In this document: piece after piece, positions 44,299 to 54,516 of the stretch | How the letters are laid out: each line of letters opens with the position of its first letter | How positions within the stretch are numbered: the first letter of the stretch is position 1 | NCBI GenBank assembly: GCA_963732925.1 | Contig: CAVTBJ010000012.1 | Location: 620,001-684,000 of the forward strand | Length of the DNA: 64,000 nucleotides | Reading direction: 5' to 3' | Source of the DNA: DASZRZ01 sp963732925 | GTDB taxonomy: Bacteria > Acidobacteriota > Terriglobia > Terriglobales > Acidobacteriaceae | The notes under the pieces: generated by a model | Database searches by the model: none | Seen by the model: the letters and a program-made list of their open reading frames with translations, nothing else | What the model was told of the DNA's origin: nothing | Made by a program: the position numbers and the translations under genes

Positions 44299-44760
44299 TC
44301 AGCTGGCATCCCGTTTTCTGGCCCACTCGGGCAGTTCTTTTTGCGCGGGAAGAGAGTCTTCATCTTTTCCGTAGCGGGACAAGACTTCCGTCAGCACCCA
44401 GTCAATGCGCCTGACCGCGGATTCCGTAATGCTCAACAGTTCCGGGTCGCGGCGAATATGGACTGACAACAGAATGGCGGAGAGCGCATTGCGGACGTGG
44501 TGATTGACCTCCGCCACCATGTGCAATCTTGCCGCATTTTCCTGCTGGCGACTCTGGTATTGGTGGAAGGCAAAATAGGCGAGCAAGGCCGCAATACCAC
44601 CAGTCACGGCATCAGAGGGGAGAATCCCGCGGGAATCGGAGAGCAGCAGCGCGTCGAGACCAAAGCCAACCACGAAAACAGCGAGACCGATTCCGAAAGC
44701 GGTCAGGACGAGATTCCGTGTTGACTCGGAAGCGGACACAGGTTCATGGCGGGCAGCCAT
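44299..44760 (-). CDS. Membrane protein with a lone histidine-kinase DHp segment
   Basis: About 153 residues from ATG 44760. Two membrane helices (about 18-38 and 50-70) precede a cytosolic coiled coil whose centre, EVNHHVRNALSAILLSV, looks like the phosphoacceptor H-box of sensor kinases. There is no ATPase domain: the frame ends about 45 residues later. The sequence is intact around the stop, so it seems natural. It could be a phosphotransfer or dimerisation partner for a kinase. No adjacent kinase is on the same strand. Confidence 0.65.
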   Translation of the reverse strand: MAARHEPVSASESTRNLVLTAFGIGLAVFVVGFGLDALLLSDSRGILPSDAVTGGIAALLAYFAFHQYQSRQQENAARLHMVAEVNHHVRNALSAILLSVHIRRDPELLSITESAVRRIDWVLTEVLSRYGKDEDSLPAQKELPEWARKRDAS

Positions 44761-44878
44761 CGAATTTGGCCTCCGTGCCATTGTCGCTCACTGCAAGCTG
44801 AAAAGTACAAACTCAAATGCTCCGGCATGTTGTGGGAAGCCGGCCCTGTTCCAGAGGGCGTCACCGGGGCGGCGGCTG

Positions 44879-46115
44879 CTACAGCACACGTTCGTGGCGA
44901 TAGCCGGCGCGGGCCAGGGCGGCCAGCATTTCCTGAATCTGTTCGGGGCCACGCGCTTCCAGGCTGACATCGATGAGCGTATCTCCGAGGTTGACGCCGT
45001 AGTAGGCGCGATCGAATTGCAACTCCACGATGTTGGCATGATGGGCGGCGATCAGTTTGGTCAACTGGTGGAGCGAGCCGGGGCGGTCAGCCAGGTGGAT
45101 TTGCAGGCGGACCTGACGGCCGTCCTTGACCAGGCCGCGCTGGATAATACGGGAGAGAAGGGTGACGTCGATGTTCCCGCCGGAGACCACGGCAACAGCG
45201 CGTTCCTTCCGAATTTTGGTTTTGTGATGAAGCAGGGCGGCGATGGCGACGGCGCCCGCGCCCTCGACCAGGGTCTTTTCCTTTTCCAGGAGAGTGAGAA
45301 TTCCGCTGGCGATCTCTTCTTCTTCGACGCTGACCATTTCGTCGACGTACCTTTCGATGAGCGGAAGCGTGACCTCGCCGGCGCGCCGCACGGCGATGCC
45401 GTCGGCGATGGTGGGGTGCAGAGGGATCTCGCAGGGAGCGTGCAGCTCGAGTGCGGCAACCATCGATGGCATGCGCGCGGCCTGCACGCCGATGACTTTG
45501 GCGCGGGGGCGGCTGTGTTTGATGGCGCAGGCGATTCCACTGATGAGGCCGCCACCGCCGACGGGCACGACAATGGCTTCCAGGTCGGGGACCTGCTCCA
45601 GAATCTCCAGGGCAATGGTGCCCTGGCCGGCCATGACGGCGAGGTCGTCAAAGGGATGGATAAAGACACGGCCCTCGAGCTGGGCGAGACGGCAGGCTTC
45701 CTCATACGCCTCGTCATAGCTGCCGCCGTGGAGGACGACCTGGGCGCCGTACTCGGCCGTGGCGTTCACCTTGACGATGGGCGTCATGGTGGGCATGACA
45801 ATCTTGGAGGAGATGCCGTGCAGCGCTGGCATGAAAGGCCACGCCCTGGGCATGATTGCCAGCACTGGCCGCGACCACGCCCTGCTTGCGTTCCTGTCCG
45901 GTCAGTGCGAGGATTTTGTTGAGCGCGCCGCGCTCCTTGAATGCTCCGGTCCTTTGCAGGTTCTCCAGCTTCAGATAGACATTGATGTCCGGTGACCTTG
46001 GAGATGCTTGTGGACTGCGAGCAGGGCGAATAATAGATGATCGGCGCTGATGCGTTTGCGGGCTTCCTGGACGCATCCAGGGTCAGGCCGCCGCGGTCTG
46101 TGTGCTGGGGTGCAT
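44879..46115 (-). CDS. ilvA: Threonine ammonia-lyase (threonine dehydratase), frameshifted
   Basis: PLP enzyme turning threonine into 2-oxobutyrate, the entry to isoleucine. Across frames it shows NVYLKLENLQRTGAFKERGA (PLP Lys in the FK), ASAGNHAQGVAFH, VPVGGGGLISG, and a C-terminal ACT-like domain (RLQIHLADRPGSLHQL). Length about 410 residues fits the ACT-bearing catabolic/biosynthetic type. The last 310 codons are clean; at least three single-base shifts fall near 45.83, 45.99 and 46.05 kb, with one more likely near 46.07 kb. Probable start ATG 46115. The ilvDBNC operon is at 57-62 kb. Confidence 0.85.
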
Positions 46116-46281
46116 GGTGTTGCTTCGACCAGGGCAGAGAGCCGCCCGCGGCCTCAATCCGGAGTACCGCCTCATATTAGCAGTGTGACACGCCTGAGCG
46201 CGAGACCGACCGGGGAAACGGGTGCAGGCAGGCTGCGGCGCGCCAGGCCCCCCCGGGAGGCGCTTCATCTACAATGAGCGG

Positions 46282-46975
46282 GTGAATTCCACCATATTCC
46301 TAATGGAAGACGACGCGGATATTGCCGGTCTGATGCGTCATCATTTGACTGCCGCGGGCTTCGCCGTTCGCTGCCTACACGGCTGCGAACCACGTGCTGA
46401 CGGACGCGGAACGGAATCCTCCGGCGCTGTTTCTTCTGGACGTGATGGTTCCTGGCGGGAGACGGTTTCGACATCTGCGGACGCATTCGGCAGCACGGCA
46501 GACTGGCGGCGATTCCGATCATCTTCGTGACTGCCAAGACGGCCGAAGCTGACCGGGTGGCCGGACTGGAGCTGGGAGCCGATGACTACATGACCAAGCC
46601 ATTCAGTCCCAAGGAACTGGTGGCGCGTGTCAAGGCCGTGTTGCGGCGCTTTGAGCGTCCGTTGCCCAACGTGCAGACCAAGGTGGGAGAGCTGGAGATC
46701 GACGGCGATGCCATGCACGTCCGCGTGCGGGGAACGCTGATCGAGACCACGGCAACCGAATTTCGTCTTCTGCAGTACCTGGCAACGCATCCGGGGCGAG
46801 TGTTTACCCGGGACCAGATTCTGGATGCGGTGTGGCGGGACACTTCCTTCGTCACTCCGCGTTCGGTGGACGTTTACATTCGGCGGCTGCGGGAAAAGAT
46901 CGAGCGGGACGCGGAAAATCCGCAATACCTGAAGACGCTGCGCGGGGCCGGCTACGCTTCGAGGTTCCCAAGTGA
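46282..46975 (+). CDS. phoB: PhoB/OmpR-type response regulator, frameshifted
   Basis: Reassembled across frames: receiver with MEDDADI, phospho-acceptor in LFLLDVMVPGGDGF, IIFVTAK and DDYMTKPFS, then a winged-helix DNA-binding domain (LIETTATEFRLLQYL ... RSVDVYIRRLREKI). Single-base shifts occur near 46372, 46461 and 46955. GTG 46282 is the likely start; the repaired gene ends in TGA at 46973-46975, overlapping the kinase GTG. Position directly before a kinase and the pst operon supports a PhoB role, activating phosphate genes on starvation. Confidence 0.8.
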
Positions 46976-48703
46976 GAAGCAGTATTTTCATGAAAGTGCT
47001 GGTGGCGGCGCTGGCGGTGATTGCCGTGATTACGGTGACGCTGGACATCTGCATCCGTAGCGTCCTGGAGCGGTCGCTGCGTCAGGAATTTGAGAACGAA
47101 CTGGTGGAGGAAACGCATCTCGTCGCTGACCGGCTCAACCGGGCAATGGCGACTCCAGCGCAGGCGGCACAGCAGGCAGCAGCTTATACCGACTCACAAA
47201 TCACCATCGTGAATGCGCGGGGCCAGGTGGCTGGCCGATACCGCATTCTCCATCTGAAGACCGGCCCTGGAGGAGCTGCGGAATTGCCGGAATTTGCCGC
47301 AGCGCTGGCGGGAAAGCAGGGAACGGACCAGAGGACGGCTGATGGAGGGCGGGAGACTCTCTACGTGGCTGTGCCCTTGCGGGATGGAGGTGCGATTCGC
47401 CTCAGCCAGTCATTGACTCCTGTGGCCGTGACGCTCCAGAGAGTGCGGCATCGGGTGCTGCAGGCTTCCGGAATCGCCTTCCTGCTGGCCATGATGCTGG
47501 CGGCGCTAGCGGCGTACCTGGTATCACGCAGGCTGCGTCGCATTGTGAGCTTTGCCGAGCGAGTCGAACAGGGGGACCTGACGGCGCGGATCGAGGAAGA
47601 TGGCGCGGACGAGATTGCCCAGGTTGCCGCCGCCCTGGACAGAACAGCGCGTCGCCTGGAGGAAATGTTCTCCAGCATGCAAGCCAGCCGCCAGCAGATG
47701 CTGACGGTGCTGAACAGCATGCAGGAGCCGGTGATTGCGGTTTCCGACGAGCAGAGCATTCAGTGGGCGAACGGGGCCATGGAGAGGCTTACGGCAGGGC
47801 GCGCCCGGCCCGGGGCGGCTGTGGTGGAAGCGCTGCGCGATCCCGAGTTCCTGTCGGCGCTGCGACGGAGCCTCGAGGACCACAGCGTGACTTCGGCGCG
47901 GGTGCGGTCGATTGCCCCGGGGCGGGTGTTTGACATGACGGCAGCGCCCATGCCCGGGTGGGGTGGTGGCGGTATTGCACGATCTGACGGCTGTGGAACG
48001 GGTGGAGAAAACGCGGCGGGATTTCATCGCCAACGTCTCCCACGAGTTGCGCACGCCGCTTACCTCCATTCAGGGATACTCGGAGACCCTGCTGGACATG
48101 GTGCCGGAAGGAGCCGGCGCGGGAATTTACCGAGGTCATCCGCCGCAATGCCGACCGGATGGGCCGCTTGACGAATGATCTGCTCACCCTGGCGCGGGTG
48201 GAATCGGGCGAGCAGAAGCTGCAGATGGGAGAGGTGTCCGATCCGGGAACTGGTAGCGGATGCTGTCGCCTCGTTACGCGCGCAAGCCCGCGCACACGGC
48301 GTGGAACTGGCGGTGGAGGACCTGCCGGAAGGCACGGTGCGGGCGGACCGGGACGCCATCCATCAGGTATTCACGAACCTGATCGAGAATGCGTTGAAAT
48401 ACGGCGGATCTGAAGGCAAGGTTCGCATCGGAGCGAACCTGGAAGGGATCGGAACTGGAATTTCATGTTCAGGATTTCGGTCCGGGGATCGCGTCCGAGC
48501 ATCTGCCACGACTCTTCGAACGCTTTTACCGCGTGGACAAGGCGCGCTCGCGGGAAGCGGGTGGGACCGGGCTTGGTCTGGCGATCGTGAAACACATTGT
48601 GCTGAACCATGGCGGCCAGGTGTGGGCGGAGAGCAAGCTGGGCCACGGTTCCACGTTCTACTTCACGGTTCCGGTGGTGTCTTCGGCTGTGCCGGTTGCC
48701 TGA
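46972..48703 (+). CDS. phoR: PhoR-type sensor histidine kinase, frameshifted
   Basis: A membrane sensor: N-terminal helix (VLVAALAVIAVITVTL), extracytoplasmic part, second helix (near 165-185), HAMP (RRLRRIVSFAERVEQGDL), PAS-like part, H-box in NVSHELRTPLTSIQGY, N box FTNLIENALKYGG, G1 DFGPGI and G2 GGTGLGLAIVKHI in shifted frames. Frameshifts lie near 47960, 48118, 48240 and 48447. It overlaps phoB (GTGA) and precedes pstS, so a phosphate-sensing role is likely. Confidence 0.8.
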
Positions 48704-48841
48704 ACCGCATTCGTGCTCCCGGTGGGAGTTCCTTCCCTGCGTTGGCAACTTCGCCGAACCAACATTTGACCGCACTCCCCCGTCCAAGAGAACGGCTCCG
48801 TTGGGCCTGATTGGGGGCTGCCCCCGAAGTGCCTTTTCACC

Positions 48842-49005
48842 GAAAATTCTCGTCGTAGTAATGCGTCTGTAACAAATCCGGAATACAAACCGTCTGGAAA
48901 GGCGAGTTCGCTGCGTCGACGATTTAACGTCGCAACAAATCTGCTGGCGCTTTTTGGGGAGAATTCTCGGCGTTGTAACGCGTCTGTAACAAATCTGCAA
49001 TAAAG
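48842..49005 (+). promoter_or_regulatory. Repeated Pho-box-like sites upstream of pstS
   Basis: A segment of about 44 bases (48842-48885) recurs at 48959-49002. Both end in CTGTAACAAAT followed by a second half; the nearer copy, 48984-49005, reads CTGTAACAAATCTGCAATAAAG, two 11-bp half-sites resembling the Pho box (CTGTCATAAAT direct repeats). A third partial core (CGCAACAAATCTG) lies near 48934. They would bind the PhoB-type regulator encoded just upstream. Confidence 0.7.
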
Positions 49006-49028
49006 TTAAAGGAGGAAATTCCACGGCT

Positions 49029-50060
49029 ATGAAGAAAAGCATGGTTGTTATGTCGCTTGTGGCGGGCTTTGTGCTTGCCGGGACTGCGTTATTGGTGGCC
49101 GCCGATCCCCCGACGCTGATCGGTGCCGGCAGCAGCTGGGTCTATCCCTTGGTTGCCAAATGGGCAGCCGCGTACGAAGGCCAAACCGGCACGAAAGTCA
49201 ACTACCAGTCGATCGGGTCGGGGGGAGGGATCGCTCAAATCAAGGCGGGCACGGTGGCCTTCGGCGCCAGCGACATGCCGCTGAAGCCCGAGGATTTGCG
49301 GGCCTCGAACCTGATCCAGTTCCCCACCGCAGTGGCCGGGGAAGACCTGGTGTACAACCTTCCTGGGATCAAGCCGGAGGAGATCGTTCTGAGCGGCCCG
49401 CTGGTTGCCGACATCTATCTCGGAAAGGTTAAGAAGTGGAACGACCCGGAGATTGCCAAACTCAATTCCAAGGTGAAGCTGCCCGACATGGATATCACCG
49501 TTGTGCACCGGTCGGACGGCTCTGGGACGACATTTACGTTCGCTGACTATCTCTCGAAAGTCAGCCCGGAATGGAAGCAGAAAGTTGGCGCCAACACTTC
49601 TTTAGCCTGGCCGACTGGGGTGGGTGGCAAGGGTAACGAAGGTGTATCCTCCTACGTGCAGCGTATCCCCGGCTCGATCGGTTATGTCGAGTACGCCTAC
49701 ATTCTGGAAAGCCACCTGTCCGATGCACGCATGGTCAACAGCGACGGCAAGATCGTGAGTCCCAATCTCAAAGGCTTCCAGGACGCCTCGGCGCACGTGG
49801 ACTGGTCCAAGGCGCAGGACTTCTACGTGATCCTGACCGACCACACCGGTCCCGACACTTGGCCGATCTCGGGTTGCACCTGGCAGATCCTGCGCAAAGA
49901 TGCTTCCAAAGAAACCAATATGGAAGTGATGAAGTTCTTCGATTGGGGATTCGAGCACGGGCAAAAAATGGCGGAATCCATCTCGTTCGGTCCGCTGCCG
50001 CCGAGCACTGTTCAAGCTATTAAGGCCTATTGGAAAAGCGAACTCGGCTATACCATTTAG
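49029..50060 (+). CDS. pstS: Phosphate ABC transporter substrate-binding protein
   Basis: A 343-residue periplasmic phosphate binder with a signal peptide (MVVMSLVAGFVLAGTALLVAA). Phosphate-contact motifs are present: GAGSSW near residue 33, SIGSGGGI near 60, ASDMPL, and HRSDGSGTT near 160. AAAGGAGG precedes the ATG with a somewhat long spacer. First gene of pstSCAB-phoU, behind the Pho-box-like repeats. Codon and base composition of the operon look a little AT-richer than the flanks. Confidence 0.96.
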   Translation: MKKSMVVMSLVAGFVLAGTALLVAADPPTLIGAGSSWVYPLVAKWAAAYEGQTGTKVNYQSIGSGGGIAQIKAGTVAFGASDMPLKPEDLRASNLIQFPTAVAGEDLVYNLPGIKPEEIVLSGPLVADIYLGKVKKWNDPEIAKLNSKVKLPDMDITVVHRSDGSGTTFTFADYLSKVSPEWKQKVGANTSLAWPTGVGGKGNEGVSSYVQRIPGSIGYVEYAYILESHLSDARMVNSDGKIVSPNLKGFQDASAHVDWSKAQDFYVILTDHTGPDTWPISGCTWQILRKDASKETNMEVMKFFDWGFEHGQKMAESISFGPLPPSTVQAIKAYWKSELGYTI

Positions 50061-50101
50061 AGCATGGCGCCGGTTGCATAAACTTTCACCATGAGGAACC
50101 T

Positions 50102-51105
50102 ATGAACGGCGTGGACGCCGCGGTGCAGTCTGACACGGGAACCTTGTACAAGAAGCGTAATCTGCCGGCAGATATTGGCATCGGCCGGCAGATTTTCTGT
50201 TTCATAAAGCGGCAGTGCTCGCCGCATTCCTGGTCTCAGCAGCGCTTTTTGCCACCGTCATCGCCATTACTGTTGACAGCTGGACTTCAATTCAAGCGTT
50301 TGGCATTTGGAAATTCATTACCTCGAGCGAATGGAATCCCGTCACCCAGACTTTCGGCGCGTTTCCCTTCATCGTGGGCACGCTGGTCAGTTCAACCATC
50401 GCGATGGTGCTTGCCGTGCCGATCAGCTTTGGGGTCGCGGTATTTATCGCTGAGATTGCTCCAAGCTGGATCAAAAGGCCCGTCGCCGGCGCCATCGAAT
50501 TGTTGGCCGCCATTCCCAGCATCGTCTACGGTCTCTGGGGGCTGTTGGTGTTCGCTCCGGTCTTCGCTGGAATTGAGCCTTGGATCAACCGGTATCTGGG
50601 AGCGATTCCAGGGATCGGCCTGTTGTTTCGCGGCCCGCCCATGGGCATCGGCATGCTGACTGCCGGGATCGTCCTGGCGATCATGGTTCTGCCGTACATA
50701 TCATCAATCATGCGCGACGTATTCCTGGTGGTGCCGTCGTCGTTGCGCGAATCCACCTATGCGATGGGCGCCACCACGTGGGAAGTGGCCTGGTACGTTA
50801 TTTTGCCCTACACGCGGTCGGCGGTGATTGGCGGCATCTTTTTGGGTTTGGGGCGTGCGCTCGGCGAAACCATGGCTGTGACTTTCGTCATTGGCAACAG
50901 CAACACGCTATCGTCGAGCTTGTTAATGCCGGGTGCGACCATTCCCTCGATCTTAGCCAATGAATTCACCGAAGCGACGACCAAGCTGTATACGTCTTCG
51001 TTGATTTATCTGGGCCTGATACTGATCGCCGTCACTTTGGTTGTGCGCATCCTGGCCGTGCTGCTGATACGCCGCCTCGCCCGCGGGGAAGGAGCGGCCG
51101 CGTGA
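50102..51105 (+). CDS. pstC: Phosphate ABC transporter permease PstC, frameshifted near the N-terminus
   Basis: An inner-membrane permease with six membrane segments and the ABC-permease loop (STYAMGATTWEVAWYVILPYTRSA). GAGGAACCT precedes ATG 50102, but that frame shifts by one base near 50200, within the segment before the first helix (IFHKAAVLAAFLV). From GTG 50215 the frame is clean for 296 residues, which could be made alone but lacks the cytosolic N-terminus. Repaired length is about 334 residues, normal for PstC. The stop overlaps pstA as GTGA. Confidence 0.88.
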
Positions 51106-51950
51106 CGGGCATTGTCGCAAGACGGCATTTCGTCGACCTGGTGAGCAAGATCCTGATGGGCGCTGCGACGGTTGTCGGAGTGTTCTTCCTGTTCTGGATC
51201 CTGTGGACGACGCTGAAATTCGGTATTTCGGGGATGCATTGGGATTTGTTCACGCAGAACACGCCTCCCCCCGGAACAGATGGGTTTGGTTTGCGCAATG
51301 CATTCGTCGGGAGCCTGATCTTGCTGGGAGTGTCGCTGCTGATCGGGGTGCCGATCGGTTTGATGGGAGGCACGTGGCTGGCGGAATATGGATTTCAAAG
51401 CCGCACAGCTAACACCGTGCGTTTCATCAACGACATCATGCTCAGTGCGCCGTCGATCGAAATCGGCCTGTTCGCCTATGCGATCATCGTCGCCCCGATG
51501 GGGCACTTTTCGGCCTTTGCTGGCAGCGTGGCTCTGGCGGTCTTGATGGTCCCGATCATCGTGCGCACGACCGACGAAATGCTCCACCTGGTCGGCGGCG
51601 ACCTGCGTGAAGCCGCCATCGCATTGGGAGCGCCGAATTGGATCGTGATCACGAAGGTAACGTGGAAAGCGGCGCGTGCAGGTATTCTCACCGGAATATT
51701 GATCGGCCTAGCGCGCATCACGGGCGAGACGGCCCCGCTGCTGTTTACCGCCCTCAACAACCAGTTTGCTTCGACCGATTTGTTCCGGCCGATCGCCAAT
51801 GTCCCGGTTGTGATCTTCCAATTTGCGCTGAGCCCGTACTCTAACTGGCAGCAAATGGCTTGGGCCGCGGCTTTCATTACGGTCACGTTTGTGCTTACGC
51901 TCAGCCTGGCGGCGCGGCTGTTCCTGGGAAAAGTCCAGGCGCCGAAATGA
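51102..51950 (+). CDS. pstA: Phosphate ABC transporter permease PstA
   Basis: A 282-residue permease with six membrane helices, the partner of PstC. The ABC-interacting loop is DLREAAIALGAPNWIVITKVTW (about 167-188), and RITGETAPLLFTAL is a PstA hallmark. It starts with GTG overlapping the pstC stop (GTGA). It ends 26 bases before the pstB start chosen here. Confidence 0.95.
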   Translation: MTGIVARRHFVDLVSKILMGAATVVGVFFLFWILWTTLKFGISGMHWDLFTQNTPPPGTDGFGLRNAFVGSLILLGVSLLIGVPIGLMGGTWLAEYGFQSRTANTVRFINDIMLSAPSIEIGLFAYAIIVAPMGHFSAFAGSVALAVLMVPIIVRTTDEMLHLVGGDLREAAIALGAPNWIVITKVTWKAARAGILTGILIGLARITGETAPLLFTALNNQFASTDLFRPIANVPVVIFQFALSPYSNWQQMAWAAAFITVTFVLTLSLAARLFLGKVQAPK

Positions 51951-51976
51951 CTCCCGATCGACCGGAAGGATCCTCT

Positions 51977-52795
51977 ATGGCGAACGTTCCCGCCTTCTCC
52001 GTCAGAGTGCCCGATAGCGTACGAAGTGGTGCTGCAGCTCCGGCGCCCACGAAAATCACGGCCCGGAACTTGAATTTCTATTACGGCAAGTTCCATGCCA
52101 TCAAGAACGTGAACGTCGAAATTCGTCAAAACAGGGTCACCGCTTTCATCGGGCCGTCGGGTTGCGGCAAATCAACGCTTTTGCGGATTTTCAACCGCAT
52201 GTACGATCTCTACCCCCGCCAGCGCGCAGTGGGTGAGGTCATCCTTGACGGCGAGGACATTTTGGCTTCGAAAAGCACCTCCGAGCTGCGGGCCAAGGTC
52301 GGCATGGTGTTTCAAAAACCGACGCCGTTCCCGATGTCGATTTACGAAAACATCGCATTTAGCATCCGGTTATATGAAAAATTGCGGCGCCCGGAAATGG
52401 ACGAGCGTGTGCAAATCGCTTTGAGCAAGGCCGGCCTGTGGGATGAAGTGAAGGACAAGCTCAACCAATCCGGGACGGGGCTTTCCGGAGGCCAGCAGCA
52501 GCGGTTGTGCATCGCGCGCGCGCTGGCAGTGAATCCCGAGGTGCTGCTGCTCGACGAGCCGTGCTCGGCGCTTGATCCGGCTTCCACAGCAAAGATTGAG
52601 GATCTATGGTTCGAGTTGAAGGACAACTGTACGCTGGCTGTGGTGACGCACAATATGCAGCAAGCGGCTCGCGCCAGCGACTACACCGCGTTTATGTTGA
52701 ATGGCACGCTGATCGAGTATAGCGATACAGCCAAGCTCTTCACGGCACCTTCCGATCCGCGGACGCAAGACTATATCACCGGCAGGTTCGGCTAG
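51977..52795 (+). CDS. pstB: Phosphate ABC transporter ATPase PstB
   Basis: A 272-residue ATPase that powers phosphate import. Walker A GPSGCGKST (about 63-71), Q-loop VFQKPTPFPMSI, signature LSGGQQQRL, Walker B VLLLDEPCSALDP and the H-loop VTHNM are intact; the C-terminus DYITGRFG is typical of PstB. I pick ATG 51977 because GGAAGGA lies just before it; ATG 51947, overlapping the pstA stop, is in frame too. Confidence 0.95.
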   Translation: MANVPAFSVRVPDSVRSGAAAPAPTKITARNLNFYYGKFHAIKNVNVEIRQNRVTAFIGPSGCGKSTLLRIFNRMYDLYPRQRAVGEVILDGEDILASKSTSELRAKVGMVFQKPTPFPMSIYENIAFSIRLYEKLRRPEMDERVQIALSKAGLWDEVKDKLNQSGTGLSGGQQQRLCIARALAVNPEVLLLDEPCSALDPASTAKIEDLWFELKDNCTLAVVTHNMQQAARASDYTAFMLNGTLIEYSDTAKLFTAPSDPRTQDYITGRFG

Positions 52796-52827
52796 CCGAT
52801 GGGCTGAGGACGAGGTGGAGGATAACA

Positions 52828-53565
52828 ATGCGTCACTTTGAAGAGCTGCTCGAGGGTCTCCGGAATGACCTGCTGGAAATGAGCGCGCTGGTGCAATCAG
52901 CGATCAGCGAGAGCGTGCGCGCGCTTGAGGAGGGTCAGGTGTCAGCTGCTCGCTCGGTTTTCAAACAAGAGGGCGATATTAACCGGATGGAGCTTGCGAT
53001 CGACGGCATTATAACCAACATATTAGCGCTTGAGCAGCCGGTGGCAGGCGATTTACGGTTCGTAACCGCCGCCGCAAAGATCAACAACAATCTCGAGCGA
53101 ATTGGAGATTTGGCTGTCAACATTGCTGAGCGTTCCGAGTCCCTGATCCGGCATCCGCATGTCACCATTCATACGCAAATGCCGATGCTGGCTGAGTTGA
53201 CGAAGTCTATGGTTCAGCGAGCACTGGGCTCTTTTCTCAGAAAAAATGCCGATGACGCGCGTTCTGTGCTCCTATCCGACAAGGCTGTCGATGATCTTTG
53301 CGATTCCATTTTCAATGAACTGATCGGTTACATGAAGAGAAATGCTGAAGCGGTTGAAGTGTGTGTTGATCTTATGTTTGCAGCTCGCAACCTGGAGCGA
53401 ATCGCCGATCATGCCACCAACATCGCGGAGGCGGTTGTCTTCATGATTGAAGGGGTTGACGTTCGCCATCATCACGGGACTTCTCCGGGCACAGCCGACC
53501 CATCGACGCTGGCCACGATGGCGGAAGGAAATCTCAGCCGTGAGATAGCGGTCCGGGAACCTTAG
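52828..53565 (+). CDS. phoU: PhoU phosphate-signalling protein, copy 1
   Basis: A 245-residue protein of two PhoU three-helix repeats. Each repeat carries the metal-cluster motif: ERIGDLAVNIAE (about 91-102) and ERIADHATNIAE (about 191-202). PhoU links the Pst transporter to PhoR and damps the Pho response. GGAGGATAAC precedes the ATG. Last gene of the intact pst operon; about 20 residues of poorly structured tail extend past the usual end. Confidence 0.94.
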   Translation: MRHFEELLEGLRNDLLEMSALVQSAISESVRALEEGQVSAARSVFKQEGDINRMELAIDGIITNILALEQPVAGDLRFVTAAAKINNNLERIGDLAVNIAERSESLIRHPHVTIHTQMPMLAELTKSMVQRALGSFLRKNADDARSVLLSDKAVDDLCDSIFNELIGYMKRNAEAVEVCVDLMFAARNLERIADHATNIAEAVVFMIEGVDVRHHHGTSPGTADPSTLATMAEGNLSREIAVREP

Positions 53566-53641
53566 CCGACTCATGGTCTTTCATGGCGGTGATTTTGCCA
53601 GAGAGCCTGACGCGGACTGGGCGAAACTGTGAATGGTTGCA

Positions 53642-53842
53642 TTGAAGATTTGATTTTTGGGCTAAAAGAGCGTTACACGTCAGTGATTGTGGCGCAGAAT
53701 ATGTAGCAGGCTATCCCCGGTGGGCGAGCATGCCGGGTTCTTTCTGATGGGGGAACTGGTGGAGTACGAGCGAACGGAAACGATCTTTACCGCTTCCCCC
53801 GACAAGCGCATGGAAGATTACATAACGGGCAGGTTTGGATGA
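53642..53842 (+). pseudogene. pstB 3'-end remnant
   Basis: Reads ERYTSVIVAQNM, an in-frame TAG, then after a one-base shift GELVEYERTETIFTASP and EDYITGRFG, matching the last 65 or so residues of PstB. The Walker motifs are gone. Its final TGA overlaps the phoU copy 2 start (ATGA), which is how pstB and phoU are often joined. It marks a lost second pst operon. Confidence 0.8.
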
Positions 53843-54516
53843 CGCGCACCCGATTTCAACACGAACTGGATCGCCTAAGGCAGAATCTTCTGGCAATGGC
53901 CGGCATGTCCGAGCAAGCGGTGCAGCGTGCCATGGAAGCCTACGGCAGCCGCGACACGAAAGTCTGCCGCCTGGTGCTGACGGGCGAAGCGAGCATCAAC
54001 CTGGCGGAACGCGAGATCGACGATCTTGCCTGTGAGTTGCTGGCCATGCAGCAGCCCATGGCCGTGGACCTGCGTTTTATCCTGGCGGGAATCAAGATCA
54101 ATGCCGACCTGGAACGGGTGGGCGATCAGGCAGTCAACATTGCGGAACGGGTGATGCGGCTGGTCGCGCTGCCTCTGGCTGATCTTCCGCTGGATCTTCC
54201 GCGCATCGGTTTTCTGGCGTCGCTAATGGTGCGGCAGGCCATTGAAGCGTTTGTGCGGGGCGATGCCGCCCTGGCGCGCGCCGTCCTGCAGATGGATGAC
54301 CAGGTCGATGCGATGAATGACGAGGCCTATGCGACCATGTCGCGGGTGATGCGGGAGAGCCCGCAATATGCCGAGCAGGCGCTGAACCTGCTGCTGATCT
54401 CCCGCAACCTGGAACGGGTGGCCGATCACGCCACCAACATCGCCGAGGACGTGATCTTCTGGGTGCAGGGGGCGAACGTGCGCCATGGCATGCAGGTGAG
54501 CAGCAGCGGCCTCTGA
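53839..54516 (+). CDS. phoU: PhoU phosphate-signalling protein, copy 2
   Basis: A 225-residue PhoU with both repeat motifs (ERVGDQAVNIAE near 93 and ERVADHATNIAE near 193). It is distinctly diverged from copy 1, more GC-rich and of the usual length. It starts within the stop of the pstB remnant. Having lost its own pst genes, it may act with the neighbouring PstSCAB or with a different kinase. Confidence 0.93.
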   Translation: MTRTRFQHELDRLRQNLLAMAGMSEQAVQRAMEAYGSRDTKVCRLVLTGEASINLAEREIDDLACELLAMQQPMAVDLRFILAGIKINADLERVGDQAVNIAERVMRLVALPLADLPLDLPRIGFLASLMVRQAIEAFVRGDAALARAVLQMDDQVDAMNDEAYATMSRVMRESPQYAEQALNLLLISRNLERVADHATNIAEDVIFWVQGANVRHGMQVSSSGL

